Source: an uncultured Oscillospiraceae bacterium
GTDB taxonomy: Bacteria > Bacillota > Clostridia > Oscillospirales > Ruminococcaceae
Reading direction: 5' to 3'
Length of the DNA stretch: 60,568 nt
Assembly (NCBI GenBank): GCA_910587335.1
Contig: CAJUMG010000006.1
Coordinates: 37,148 to 97,715, forward strand
Shown: piece after piece, positions 50,165-57,543 of the stretch
Position numbering within the stretch: the first letter of the stretch is position 1
Layout of the letters: each line of letters opens with the position of its first letter
The notes under the pieces: model-generated
Told to the model about the DNA's origin: nothing
The model's input: only the letters and a program-made list of their open reading frames with translations
Databases searched by the model: none
Made by a program: the position numbers and the translations under genes

Positions 50165-52540
50165 TCATCCTTCCAATTTTCTAAGCTTTGCAAAATTGGC
50201 CATCAGCTTTTTGGTTCCCACCTTTTCAAAGGAGACCTCTACCAACAAATCGTTGGCCATCGGGGAGGCGGAAAGCACCGTCCCTTTTCCAAAGACCTTG
50301 TGGCTGACCATATCACCCGGATGCAGCGGCGAAGCGGGTTTTGGGTCCGCGCTGCCGGAAACAGCGGACAATCCGCCTGCGCGCACTGTTCCCTTGGGAA
50401 TTTCCGGCATACGATTTTCGCCTTCCCAGCGCTTTTTCTGAAGGGTGACATCAATCACCTGTGCCAGCTCCTGGGGAATCTCCCTGACAAAGCGAGAGGT
50501 CTTGTTCCAGGTGGTCTGACCGAACAGCATCCGTTGGGCGGCTTGGGTCAGATACAGCTTCTTCTTTGCCCGGGTAATCGCCACATAAGCCAACCGCCGT
50601 TCCTCCTCAATTTCGTCAGGGGAATTCATGCTCATGCGACCGGGGAAGATCCCTTCCTCACAGCCAGCGACAAATACATACGGAAACTCCAGCCCCTTTG
50701 CCGCGTGTACCGTCATCAGCGTAACCGAATCTTCCTGCAAATCGGTACGGTCTAAATCGGTGTACAACGCTACCTCTTCCAGAAAATCCGCAAGCGTGCC
50801 CTCCGGCGCCTCCTGACTGAATTTGATGATTGAGGACCGCAGCTCGTCGACATTTTCGATTCGGGTCTGCCCCTCAAATCCCTGTAGCTGAAGCATGGTC
50901 AGATACCCCGTGTCATCCAGCACCGCGTCCAGCAAAATTTCCAACGGTTCCTCCAGCGCCTTTTCGATTAGCTCCTGCATCATATCCGCAAAGGCCTTTA
51001 GAGAAGCCGCGCGGCGCTGAAGCTTTTGGTATTGGTCCGCGTCAGCCATAACTTTTAGGGGGGAAATTCCCGTTTGGGCGGACAACTCCAGCACTGCCGC
51101 CACCGTCGCGTCACCAATGCCCCGTTTGGGTTCGTTGATAATCCGGGTCAAGCGGACTGTGTCATTGGGATTATTGATCACGCTCAGGTAAGCGATCAAA
51201 TCCTTGATTTCCTTTCGATCGTAAAACCGCAATCCACCGACAATCTTATACGGGATTCCCGCCTTGACCAGAGCTTTCTCAATCTCGCCGGACTGTGCGT
51301 TCATCCGGTACAATACCGCATGGTCACTGTACGATTCCCCCGCCGCCGCATGGGTCGTAATCTCCTCGGTGATGAACTGAGCCTCGCCTCTCTCGTCCTG
51401 CGCCCGATACAGACAAATTTTTTCCCCTTCGTCATTGCCGGTCCAAAGGCTTTTTCCCTTACGTGCGGTATTGTTGGCGATCACTCCATTGGCCGCGTCC
51501 AGAATTCGCTTGGTGCTGCGGTAATTCTGTTCCAGGCGGATCACCTTCGCTTTGGCGAACTGCTCTTCAAACTGTAAAATGTTTTCGATGGTCGCGCCCC
51601 GAAATTTGTAAATGCTCTGGTCGTCATCCCCCACCACGCAAAGATTACCGTGTCCCGCGGCCAGCAGACTCACAAGCCGGTACTGGGCATGGTTGGTATC
51701 CTGGTACTCGTCTACCATAATATAACGATAACGGTTTTGATAATACGACAGCACCTGTGGAAACTGCTCCAGCAGCTGCACGGTCAATACAATAATATCG
51801 TCGAAGTCCACAGCGTCGGCGGATTTTAACGCGGCCTGATACTTTTCGTATACCTTGGCAATGCTGCCCATCCGATAATCAGAACCGGCCTGACGCATCA
51901 TCTGCGCCGGACCCTCCAACCCATCCTTTGCCCGGCTGATGGCGTTCAAAACCGATTTGGGCGGAAACAGCTTCTCTTCCATATTCAAAGCCTTCATCGC
52001 CTCTTTGACCACCTTTAGGGAATCGTCAGCATCGTAAATCGTAAAGCTGCTGGAATAGCCCAACCGCTCAATCTCCCGGCGGAGAATCCGCACACAGGCG
52101 GAATGAAAGGTTGCTGCCGTAATGTCCAACGCCACCGGGCCCAGGCTTTTTTCCAGCCGATCCTTTAATTCGTTTGCCGCCTTATTGGTAAAGGTGATCG
52201 CCAGCACATTCCATGGTTTAGGCGGCGCATCCGCCAAAAGAGCAGCCAGCCTCTCCGGGGATGCATCCCCGCCAGACGCCGCCTGGCGTAGGAAAACCAT
52301 GTCCTCTTCAGCAAGCTGCGGCGGTATGTAGCTGCTGTGATACGCGTTGCCAAACCGAACCAGATAGGAAATCCGATTGACCAGCACGGTCGTTTTGCCG
52401 CTGCCGGCTCCCGCCAAAATCAGCAGAGGCCCTTTCACCTGAAACACCGCTTCCAGCTGCTCTTTATTCATGCGGAAAAACTGCTTTTCCAAAATGCGGC
52501 GTTTAAGAGCCATATATTCTTCTCTAAATGCACTTTCCAT
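50165..52540 (-). CDS. pcrA: ATP-dependent DNA helicase PcrA/UvrD
   Basis: A 791-residue superfamily 1A helicase. It carries the Q-motif NKEQLEAVF, Walker A (LAGAGSGKTTVL), motif II VDEYQDTN, motif III GDDDQSIYKFRGA, motif IV QNYRSTKRIL, and motif VI (YVAITRAKKKLYLT) preceded by TVHAAKGLEF. The C-terminal tail ends with a Tudor-like segment (HPGDMVSHKVFGKGTVLSASPMAN, split as GDMVSHKVFGKG and TVLSA) that binds RNA polymerase in PcrA. The ATG at 52540 is preferred, with GTGGGGTG before it. Confidence 0.95.
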   Translation of the reverse strand: MESAFREEYMALKRRILEKQFFRMNKEQLEAVFQVKGPLLILAGAGSGKTTVLVNRISYLVRFGNAYHSSYIPPQLAEEDMVFLRQAASGGDASPERLAALLADAPPKPWNVLAITFTNKAANELKDRLEKSLGPVALDITAATFHSACVRILRREIERLGYSSSFTIYDADDSLKVVKEAMKALNMEEKLFPPKSVLNAISRAKDGLEGPAQMMRQAGSDYRMGSIAKVYEKYQAALKSADAVDFDDIIVLTVQLLEQFPQVLSYYQNRYRYIMVDEYQDTNHAQYRLVSLLAAGHGNLCVVGDDDQSIYKFRGATIENILQFEEQFAKAKVIRLEQNYRSTKRILDAANGVIANNTARKGKSLWTGNDEGEKICLYRAQDERGEAQFITEEITTHAAAGESYSDHAVLYRMNAQSGEIEKALVKAGIPYKIVGGLRFYDRKEIKDLIAYLSVINNPNDTVRLTRIINEPKRGIGDATVAAVLELSAQTGISPLKVMADADQYQKLQRRAASLKAFADMMQELIEKALEEPLEILLDAVLDDTGYLTMLQLQGFEGQTRIENVDELRSSIIKFSQEAPEGTLADFLEEVALYTDLDRTDLQEDSVTLMTVHAAKGLEFPYVFVAGCEEGIFPGRMSMNSPDEIEEERRLAYVAITRAKKKLYLTQAAQRMLFGQTTWNKTSRFVREIPQELAQVIDVTLQKKRWEGENRMPEIPKGTVRAGGLSAVSGSADPKPASPLHPGDMVSHKVFGKGTVLSASPMANDLLVEVSFEKVGTKKLMANFAKLRKLEG

Positions 52541-52769
52541 ACCCGGCACCCCACTCTATTTCCCACGGCAGGATCCCTTTCCACACCGGAGATTAAAATC
52601 GGCGCGCTTCCCCAATAAAAAGGACTCGCACACAAACACGGTTTACATAAATCCTTTCCCTCAAAACTGCATTTCATAACAATTCCTGAGTTTTCCAGCC
52701 GCCAAAGCAGCCGCCTGTTAAGTATTTTACCATAAAGCCCCTAGACTTGTCTATCCAGGAAAAACAAAG
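52541..52769. other. Spacer between pcrA and the small-peptide unit
   Basis: No supported gene. Short open frames here have no ribosome site. Confidence 0.4.
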
Positions 52770-52806
52770 AAAGCAGGGACTCGACCTTTTGATCGAATCC
52801 CTGCTG
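52770..52806 (-). terminator. Terminator ending the small-peptide transcription unit
   Basis: A 13-bp stem with a central offset (AGCAGGGA-TCGA / TCGA-TCCCTGCT). On the minus strand it is followed by TTTCTTTGTTTTT. Confidence 0.75.
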
Positions 52807-53088
52807 AATCGGTTTTTCTAGGGTATTGGAGTCATTTGAACTATTTCATTGGACCCACCTTTTATCCTTTTGATTCAATTGTCAACGCCTAAATCCAATG
52901 TCTTCTTCACAAAATTCTCTCTCATCATCCTTTCGATGCTGAAACGGGAATCTTTTCCTATCTATCTCACAAAAGAAAAATCATTTTGCAGGATGAGAAA
53001 ATCTATTGGTTAGGACATGCAGCTTCTCATTTATTTTATCGGACAACCTCCGACCGGCTTAATGGATCAAAATATCTGACCAACTTAT

Positions 53089-53178
53089 CTACTTAAACGA
53101 AGAAACTGCTTTCCGACAGGCTGCGTATTCTCCACGAACCCCGCAGCCTAGGTTCTGACCTGGTTCTTCTTGGTACAT
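53089..53178 (-). CDS. Orphan 29-residue peptide
   Basis: A small gene not related to anything I recognise. The peptide is MYQEEPGQNLGCGVRGEY followed by AACRKAVSSFK, with two cysteines nine residues apart. It has a well-placed ribosome site (AAAGGGGG, eight bases before the ATG) and, 57 bases upstream, a near-consensus promoter with a palindromic operator. After its stop the minus strand runs about 280 bases to a terminator. That stretch contains a 17-codon ORF at 52875-52928 (starting MMRENFVKK) behind GAAAGG. No modification enzyme, transporter or immunity gene is adjacent. It could be a signalling peptide, a small regulatory protein or a leader peptide. Coding is inferred from expression signals only. 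Confidence 0.45.
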   Translation of the reverse strand: MYQEEPGQNLGCGVRGEYAACRKAVSSFK

Positions 53179-53231
53179 GGGAAACGCCCCCTTTCTGTTT
53201 CTTCTAAAAATCTTTTGTGTTTTTCTGTGTC

Positions 53232-53257
53232 TTTACTATAACATATGCTATAGTAAA
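53232..53257. promoter_or_regulatory. Palindromic operator overlapping the small-peptide promoter
   Basis: Perfect 9-bp arms TTTACTATA / TATAGTAAA with an 8-bp centre. It covers the whole spacer and the -10 box of the promoter at 53235-53263, the expected position for a repressor site. Confidence 0.7.
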
Positions 53258-53263
53258 AGTCAA
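53235..53263 (-). promoter_or_regulatory. Promoter of the small-peptide unit
   Basis: On the minus strand, -35 TTGACT (53258-53263), a 17-bp spacer and -10 TATAGT (53235-53240). Confidence 0.8.
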
Positions 53264-53322
53264 CTGTTTTTTTTAACAAAAAATATATTTTTTATAAAAA
53301 ATAGGTTAAATAAGAATTCCAA

Positions 53323-53351
53323 TTGACTTCCTGGTCAGAATCAGATAATAT
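53323..53351 (+). promoter_or_regulatory. Promoter of the DUF1292 gene
   Basis: -35 TTGACT (53323-53328), a 17-bp spacer and -10 TAATAT (53346-53351). It is divergent from the small-peptide promoter, with the two -35 boxes 60 bp apart. Confidence 0.8.
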
Positions 53352-53364
53352 GATAATCAGTAAC

Positions 53365-53378
53365 TATGGTAAACCATA
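53365..53378. promoter_or_regulatory. Palindromic site in the DUF1292 leader
   Basis: TATGGTAAACCATA is an inverted repeat of TATGGT with a 2-bp centre. It lies just after the predicted transcription start and shares the TATGGTAAA half-site with the ddl upstream repeat. Confidence 0.5.
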
Positions 53379-53424
53379 ATTTTTAAGGTCCGCTTTGCTG
53401 AACCTTAAGTCTGGAGGCAACCAA

Positions 53425-53718
53425 ATGGCAGAACAAAACGAATTCGGGCCGGATCTGTTGACCCTGACCGACGACGAAGGCGTTGCCCATACCTTTGAGG
53501 TGCTGGACACGCTGGAAAAAGACGGACATAAATATGTGGCAATGGTCCCCGCTTATGACGACGATTCTTTAGGCCAGCCGGGTGAGCTGATCATTCTGCG
53601 CAACTCGGTAGAAGGCGAAGAGGAATTCCTGGTTGGGATTGAAAGCGAAGAGGAGTTCAACGACGTTGCGGCAATCTTCATGAAAAACCTGGAGGACTAT
53701 TACGAGTTCACCGAATAA
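53425..53718 (+). CDS. DUF1292 family protein
   Basis: A 97-residue acidic cytoplasmic protein of the DUF1292 (YrzB-like) family: LLTLTDDEGVAHTFEVLDTLEKDGHKYVAMVP followed by the ILRNSVEGEEEFLVGIES core (given here in shortened pieces). In many Firmicutes it lies near alaS-yrrK-mltG genes; its function is unknown. The ATG at 53425 follows CTGGAGG; the longer frame from 53395 overlaps the ribosome site. The 5' leader has a small hairpin (TTAAGGT / ACCTTAA) just before that site. Confidence 0.85.
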   Translation: MAEQNEFGPDLLTLTDDEGVAHTFEVLDTLEKDGHKYVAMVPAYDDDSLGQPGELIILRNSVEGEEEFLVGIESEEEFNDVAAIFMKNLEDYYEFTE

Positions 53719-53737
53719 TCCTCCCCATATCCCATAA

Positions 53738-53942
53738 AATAGTAGCACCCTGCCCTGTGCGATTTTGTCTGCGGATAATATAAATCCAACACGCTTACTA
53801 CGGGATTCCTTCTCTTGCGGCGGACGACAGACCTCCCGGTTTTCCGGACGAAGGGAGTCTGAAAGCGCAAGGCGGTCTTACCCACCCTATCGTTTTGATG
53901 GGTTTAAGCACCCGCAGGGCCGGCAGGGCGGGGCTCTATTTT
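53738..53942 (+). ncRNA. ssrS: Probable 6S RNA
   Basis: About 205 bases that fold as one long interrupted hairpin. The closing stem pairs CCCTGCCCTG (53748-53757) with CAGGGCGGGG (53924-53933), extended by AAATAG / CTATTT. An internal stem pairs TCTGCGG (53768-53774) with CCGCAGG (53912-53918). A large unpaired central region follows, with a small ACCCA/TGGGT hairpin on its 3' side, and the apical part pairs CTTGCG with CGCAAG and CAGAC-TCCC with GGGA-TCTG. This is the 6S architecture, which mimics an open promoter and binds RNA polymerase holoenzyme. A strong terminator follows at 53949. The call is from structure and recalled motifs. Confidence 0.6.
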
Positions 53943-53948
53943 ATCTAC

Positions 53949-53992
53949 AAATAAAGAGGCCATCTGAACATGTTCGGATGGCCTCTTTATTT
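53949..53992. terminator. Strong bidirectional terminator
   Basis: A 16-bp perfect stem (AAATAAAGAGGCCATC and its inverse) with a 12-nt loop. It lies between the 6S-like RNA and the convergent glycerophosphodiesterase gene. Confidence 0.92.
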
Positions 53993-54032
53993 GTACACTG
54001 CGTTTTTTATTTTTTCACTCGGTCTTAGCTTT

Positions 54033-54908
54033 TTAAGAATCCGGCCGCAAAAGATTTGTCGTGATAAAGTTGATCCCCCGCCGGGTCAAATCTTGGCGGA
54101 CCAATTCATCATCCACTGTATAAACATTTAAAAGAATGTCTTTCTCCTTGGCATAATCTACCAAAGATCGGCTGCAATGCCGATATTCTAAATCCAAATC
54201 GCAATTTTCCAGTTCCAGTACACGATCAATCTCCGCTTTCGATGGATTTTTTGTCAAAAGCATCATCTGAACCGGGCTTAACGCCCGCAGCTTTTGTAGC
54301 TTTAGATAATCAAAGGAGATGATAACCGCTTTGTCCTCCATATCCATTTGCCGCAAAAGCTCTACCAATGTGTCATAGTCGGCGTCTTTTCCCACCGTTT
54401 TTATTTCGATCACCGGCGTCATATCGTATTCCCCACAAACCTGCAAGAACTCTTCCAGCGTCGGTACCCGCAAATCAGGGTAGGAGCGCAGGTTGGCGCC
54501 TGTGTCGATTTTCAGTTTTTTGATTTCTTCCAAAGTAAAGCCGCTAACCGCTCCCCGACCGTTGGTCGTGCGGTCCACCGAAGTATCATGCATCAGTACC
54601 CAAATACCGTCCTTTGTCACCGAAACGTCGCATTCTGCCCCCCAGTACCCGTATTCCCCAGCTAGCTGAAACGCTGGAATACTGTTCTCCGGCGCCAAGG
54701 TGCTGGCGCCCCGATGGGCGATCAAAAGCCCTACGTCTTCCATCGCCTCTTCCCGGTTTAGTCCCACCTGGCGGGATACAAAAACCATGGAAATATCCTG
54801 GTGCCAGACCATACCAGTCACAAATAAAGCCAGCAGTACCGCCACTGGCATCCAAACTCTTTTTCTCTTCACAATCGCTCCACTCGAATCCTTTTTTGCC
54901 CAGCGCAC
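54033..54908 (-). CDS. Glycerophosphodiester phosphodiesterase family protein, membrane-anchored
   Basis: A 291-residue protein. An N-terminal transmembrane anchor (WMPVAVLLALFVTGMVWH, about 19-36) is followed by a GDPD domain: LIAHRGASTLAPENSIPAF (HRG metal/phosphate site), the GAECDVSVTKDGIWVLMHD stretch and VIEIKT. It should cleave glycerophosphodiesters, for example from phospholipid turnover or teichoic acid, outside the cell. The GTG at 54908 is the longest start, with GAGGAA upstream; GTG at 54869 is an alternative. It ends at the shared terminator. Confidence 0.88.
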   Translation of the reverse strand: MRWAKKDSSGAIVKRKRVWMPVAVLLALFVTGMVWHQDISMVFVSRQVGLNREEAMEDVGLLIAHRGASTLAPENSIPAFQLAGEYGYWGAECDVSVTKDGIWVLMHDTSVDRTTNGRGAVSGFTLEEIKKLKIDTGANLRSYPDLRVPTLEEFLQVCGEYDMTPVIEIKTVGKDADYDTLVELLRQMDMEDKAVIISFDYLKLQKLRALSPVQMMLLTKNPSKAEIDRVLELENCDLDLEYRHCSRSLVDYAKEKDILLNVYTVDDELVRQDLTRRGINFITTNLLRPDS

Positions 54909-55271
54909 ACATCCTATTCCTCAGCAAGGATGGCAAATTGCTGCGCCAGTTTGGTTTTGACTATATTATAGACCGCTATGACGCCAATCACAACCGCAGA
55001 GCTCGAAACGGAAAATATTGCAATACGATTGTATGGCATTGGTAAATAGGCCGCCAAGGCTGAATCAGTAAGATGAAAGAGAAATGAAGATAAGACCCTT
55101 TCATTTTTATCTCTCTTTCCGAAAAAGCCCACCGAGCTTTCTTTCCCCTGGCTAACCTTAGCATATCCCAATGGAAAAGGAAAGCCGCCCTATTTCTTTT
55201 TCACGCTTAAAAAGAGGACAGCTTGCACCGTCCTCTTTTTCTTTTCACCTTGCCACAAACAAACGGCAAAA
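54909..55271. other. Intergenic region upstream of the phosphodiesterase gene
   Basis: It contains an open minus-strand frame (54914-55039) that could encode a 41-residue single-span peptide starting MPYNRIAIF and ending AILAEE, five bases before the phosphodiesterase start. It has no good ribosome site, so I do not call it a gene. The terminator at 55208-55240 follows. Confidence 0.4.
55208..55240. terminator. Terminator after the SIS-domain gene
   Basis: An 11-bp perfect stem (AAAAAGAGGAC / GTCCTCTTTTT) with an 11-nt loop; T-runs on both strands. Confidence 0.88.
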
Positions 55272-56339
55272 TCAATAATCGAACTGGCGATAGTAGCGGC
55301 GGATGGTCAGCGGATGGCGTAAAAACAGCTCCATATAAGCGTCTACCCGGTTGTTGACCCCGTGCATCACCAAATGAGATAATGTCCCGCGGAACTCCGG
55401 GCTAATCCCCTCCAGCGCAAATTCTTTGGTATCAATGATGGTGTAATTGGCGCAGACCTTCGGCAGGAATCGGGCCACCCGCTCCGCCAAAGGACGCTGC
55501 TCATCCTCGCCCATAAACAATGTCACCGGGGTATCCGCCTCGATGATCTCCTGCATTCCATGGAAAAATTCCGGACAGCTGATGGATTTTGTCCGAACCC
55601 ACATCTGCTCCTCCCAGTAGCACATGGCGTAGGAATAGGTTGCGCCATATTGGGTGCCGGAACCCACAAAATAGTGGGGCAGATCCGGGTGCGCCTCTTT
55701 AAATGCGACCTGCTCCTTGGCATACCCATAGGCCCAGGCGTCAGAGGAGATCTCTACCTGTGCCAGTGCTTTGGCCAGATGGGCCTCCATCTCCTTGTTA
55801 TAGCGGTCGTATTCCGGGAACTCGCCGTTTTTATACATCAGGTAGTTTGCCACCATGAAAAATTTTAGCTGCTCGTTTACCGGGTAGACAATCAGATGCT
55901 CCGACTTGCCCGGCTGGGTCAACGCGGAACCAGGGGTATCAATAAAAGCGATAACCCGTGCGCCCAGTGTGTGGACATGGTCGACCAGCTCTACCATTTC
56001 CTTTGTATTGCCGGAAACGGAAGAATAGATCACCACCGACCGATCGGTAAATCGCTTATTGCCAGTGGTCAGAAACTCCGCCGCATTCTCCACATAAACC
56101 GGCAGCCGGGATTTTCCGCGCATGTAAACCTCTGCCTGCATGCTGGAAGCATAGGTGCCGCCAATTCCCATAAAGTAGATGCCGTCAAACCCCTCTTCCC
56201 AGATCTGGTCAACGATTTTTTCAATCTGGGGGCGCAGAGCCAGCGCACCGTTAACGCTGTCAATCGCCTCTTTTTCCGAAAAATTCCGCAGGCAGGGGCC
56301 CTCCGTTTCCTTCCACGCTTTTGCCTCGTACAAATTCAC
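55272..56339 (-). CDS. SIS-domain sugar isomerase/deglycase (FrlB-like)
   Basis: A 355-residue protein with two SIS domains. The first contains GIYFMGIGGTYASSMQAEVY and the sugar-phosphate loop YSSVSGNTKEMVE. The second has HYFVGSGTQYGATYSYAMCYWEE and SCPEFFHGMQEII, the arrangement of GlmS C-terminal domains and of FrlB fructosamine-6-phosphate deglycases. No glutaminase domain is present, so it is not GlmS. The substrate is probably an amino-sugar or fructosamine phosphate, but no transporter or kinase partner is adjacent. GTG at 56339 follows AAGGAG. Confidence 0.85.
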   Translation of the reverse strand: MNLYEAKAWKETEGPCLRNFSEKEAIDSVNGALALRPQIEKIVDQIWEEGFDGIYFMGIGGTYASSMQAEVYMRGKSRLPVYVENAAEFLTTGNKRFTDRSVVIYSSVSGNTKEMVELVDHVHTLGARVIAFIDTPGSALTQPGKSEHLIVYPVNEQLKFFMVANYLMYKNGEFPEYDRYNKEMEAHLAKALAQVEISSDAWAYGYAKEQVAFKEAHPDLPHYFVGSGTQYGATYSYAMCYWEEQMWVRTKSISCPEFFHGMQEIIEADTPVTLFMGEDEQRPLAERVARFLPKVCANYTIIDTKEFALEGISPEFRGTLSHLVMHGVNNRVDAYMELFLRHPLTIRRYYRQFDY

Positions 56340-56871
56340 GCACTCCTTTGTAACATTTTTCCATATCTGACGAAATTCCGTCGTAGGTCATAGGGTCCGG
56401 ACCAAAATGGTCAGGGCCGGCCTTCGATCCTATCTTCAGTATACGAAGAGGCAGCCCCGTCCGTCAAGGGAAAATTTCCTAAAATTTTCTCTCTTGGTGT
56501 AATATAGCGCGTTGGAAAACGGGGCCGTAAGCTTGCATGTCGCCCGGTTTGACTTTGCGGAGCTGGTGGAAATGGTGGCCGGAAGGCTTTTTCCGGCAGA
56601 CGGCAGCTACGCTTCCGGACCTCATTGCGTGGTTTGGGCTATATGCTTTGATTTCTGTCCAACGAAAAAGCAAATAAACCATGCCATAATCTGTCAAAAA
56701 ATAAATCCAACCATGAGACGCAAAAAGGATAAGTGTAGAATGTACTTGCTGTCGCTTGGGTAGCAGTTATATAATTGCATTGTCCCTAAAACATGAGAAA
56801 AATATAAAAATTCAAAATCTACACAATAGATTCAAATTCACCTGTTACAATCAGCAGCAAGGAGGTGCGCC
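56340..56871. other. 532-bp divergent region between the SIS gene and the two-component system
   Basis: It contains the SIS-gene promoter at 56438-56467. A plus-strand open stretch (56512-56660) translates to VSLHVARFDFAELVEMVAGRL-like sequence (in part RFDFAELVEMVAG), which faintly resembles the region after the H-box of histidine kinases and may be a relic. No intact gene is seen. Confidence 0.4.
56438..56467 (-). promoter_or_regulatory. Promoter of the SIS-domain gene
   Basis: On the minus strand, -35 TTGACG (56462-56467), an 18-bp spacer and -10 TATACT (56438-56443). Confidence 0.65.
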
Positions 56872-57543
56872 ATGAGTAAAATCCTGGTTGTTGAGGACGA
56901 TCTGTCTATACAAGCACTGCTGCATGACTTCATAGAGGAAGCAGGCCATAGCGTTGTATTGGCGGCTGATGGAGTGGAAGCTCTTGCAAAATATTCTGAA
57001 CAGCCCTTTGACCTGATCCTGCTCGACCTCATGCTCCCCAAAATTGACGGCTACGGCGTTTGTGAGGTGATCCGGCAAAAATCCGATGTGCCGATTATCA
57101 TGCTCACAGCATTGGACGGTGAGCAAAATCAGATAAAGGGGCTGGACCTGCAAGCCGATGATTATATCACAAAGCCTTTCTCCATGCCTGTCCTTTTGCG
57201 AAAAATCGCCGCTGTCCTGCGGCGGGCAGCAAAGCTAGATGAAACGCCGCAGACCATTTTCTATAAGACGCTGACCTTGGATTTAGGTGCGTATAAGGTC
57301 TATTCAAAGCAAGGAAGTATCGACCTTACACCGCGGGAGTTTGAGATTCTGCGGGAATTGATTTTACATCAGGGAAGGATTTTAACCCGGCAAAACCTGC
57401 TCCAAATGCTATGGAAATATGCGTTTTTAGGCGACGAGAGAATTGTTGACACCCATATCAAAAATCTGCGGAAAAAGCTCGGAGAAGCCGACTACATAGA
57501 AACGATCAGAGGGGTGGGATATAGGATTGATAAAGAGGATTAG
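56872..57543 (+). CDS. OmpR/PhoB-family response regulator
   Basis: A 223-residue response regulator. The receiver domain has the acidic pocket D9-D10, the phosphoacceptor D52 (LLDLMLP), a conserved threonine in IIMLTALDG and the lysine in YITKPFS. The winged-helix output domain covers about 130-223 (LTPREFEILRELILHQG, DTHIKNLRKKLG, GVGYRI). GCAAGGAGGTG precedes the ATG. The kinase gene overlaps its end by 17 bases. The target genes are unknown, but the lipoprotein two genes downstream is a candidate. Confidence 0.95.
   Translation: MSKILVVEDDLSIQALLHDFIEEAGHSVVLAADGVEALAKYSEQPFDLILLDLMLPKIDGYGVCEVIRQKSDVPIIMLTALDGEQNQIKGLDLQADDYITKPFSMPVLLRKIAAVLRRAAKLDETPQTIFYKTLTLDLGAYKVYSKQGSIDLTPREFEILRELILHQGRILTRQNLLQMLWKYAFLGDERIVDTHIKNLRKKLGEADYIETIRGVGYRIDKED

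Noticed and set aside
52783..52806. GATCGAATCCC sequence resembling a tRNA T-arm
   Set aside because: It is half of a perfect terminator stem. No acceptor, D or anticodon arms can be built around it.
54914..55171. 85-codon minus-strand frame directly before the glycerophosphodiesterase gene
   Set aside because: The end looks like a single membrane helix, but the frame has no ribosome site at either possible ATG and overlaps likely promoter sequence. It is kept only as a remark in the intergenic entry.
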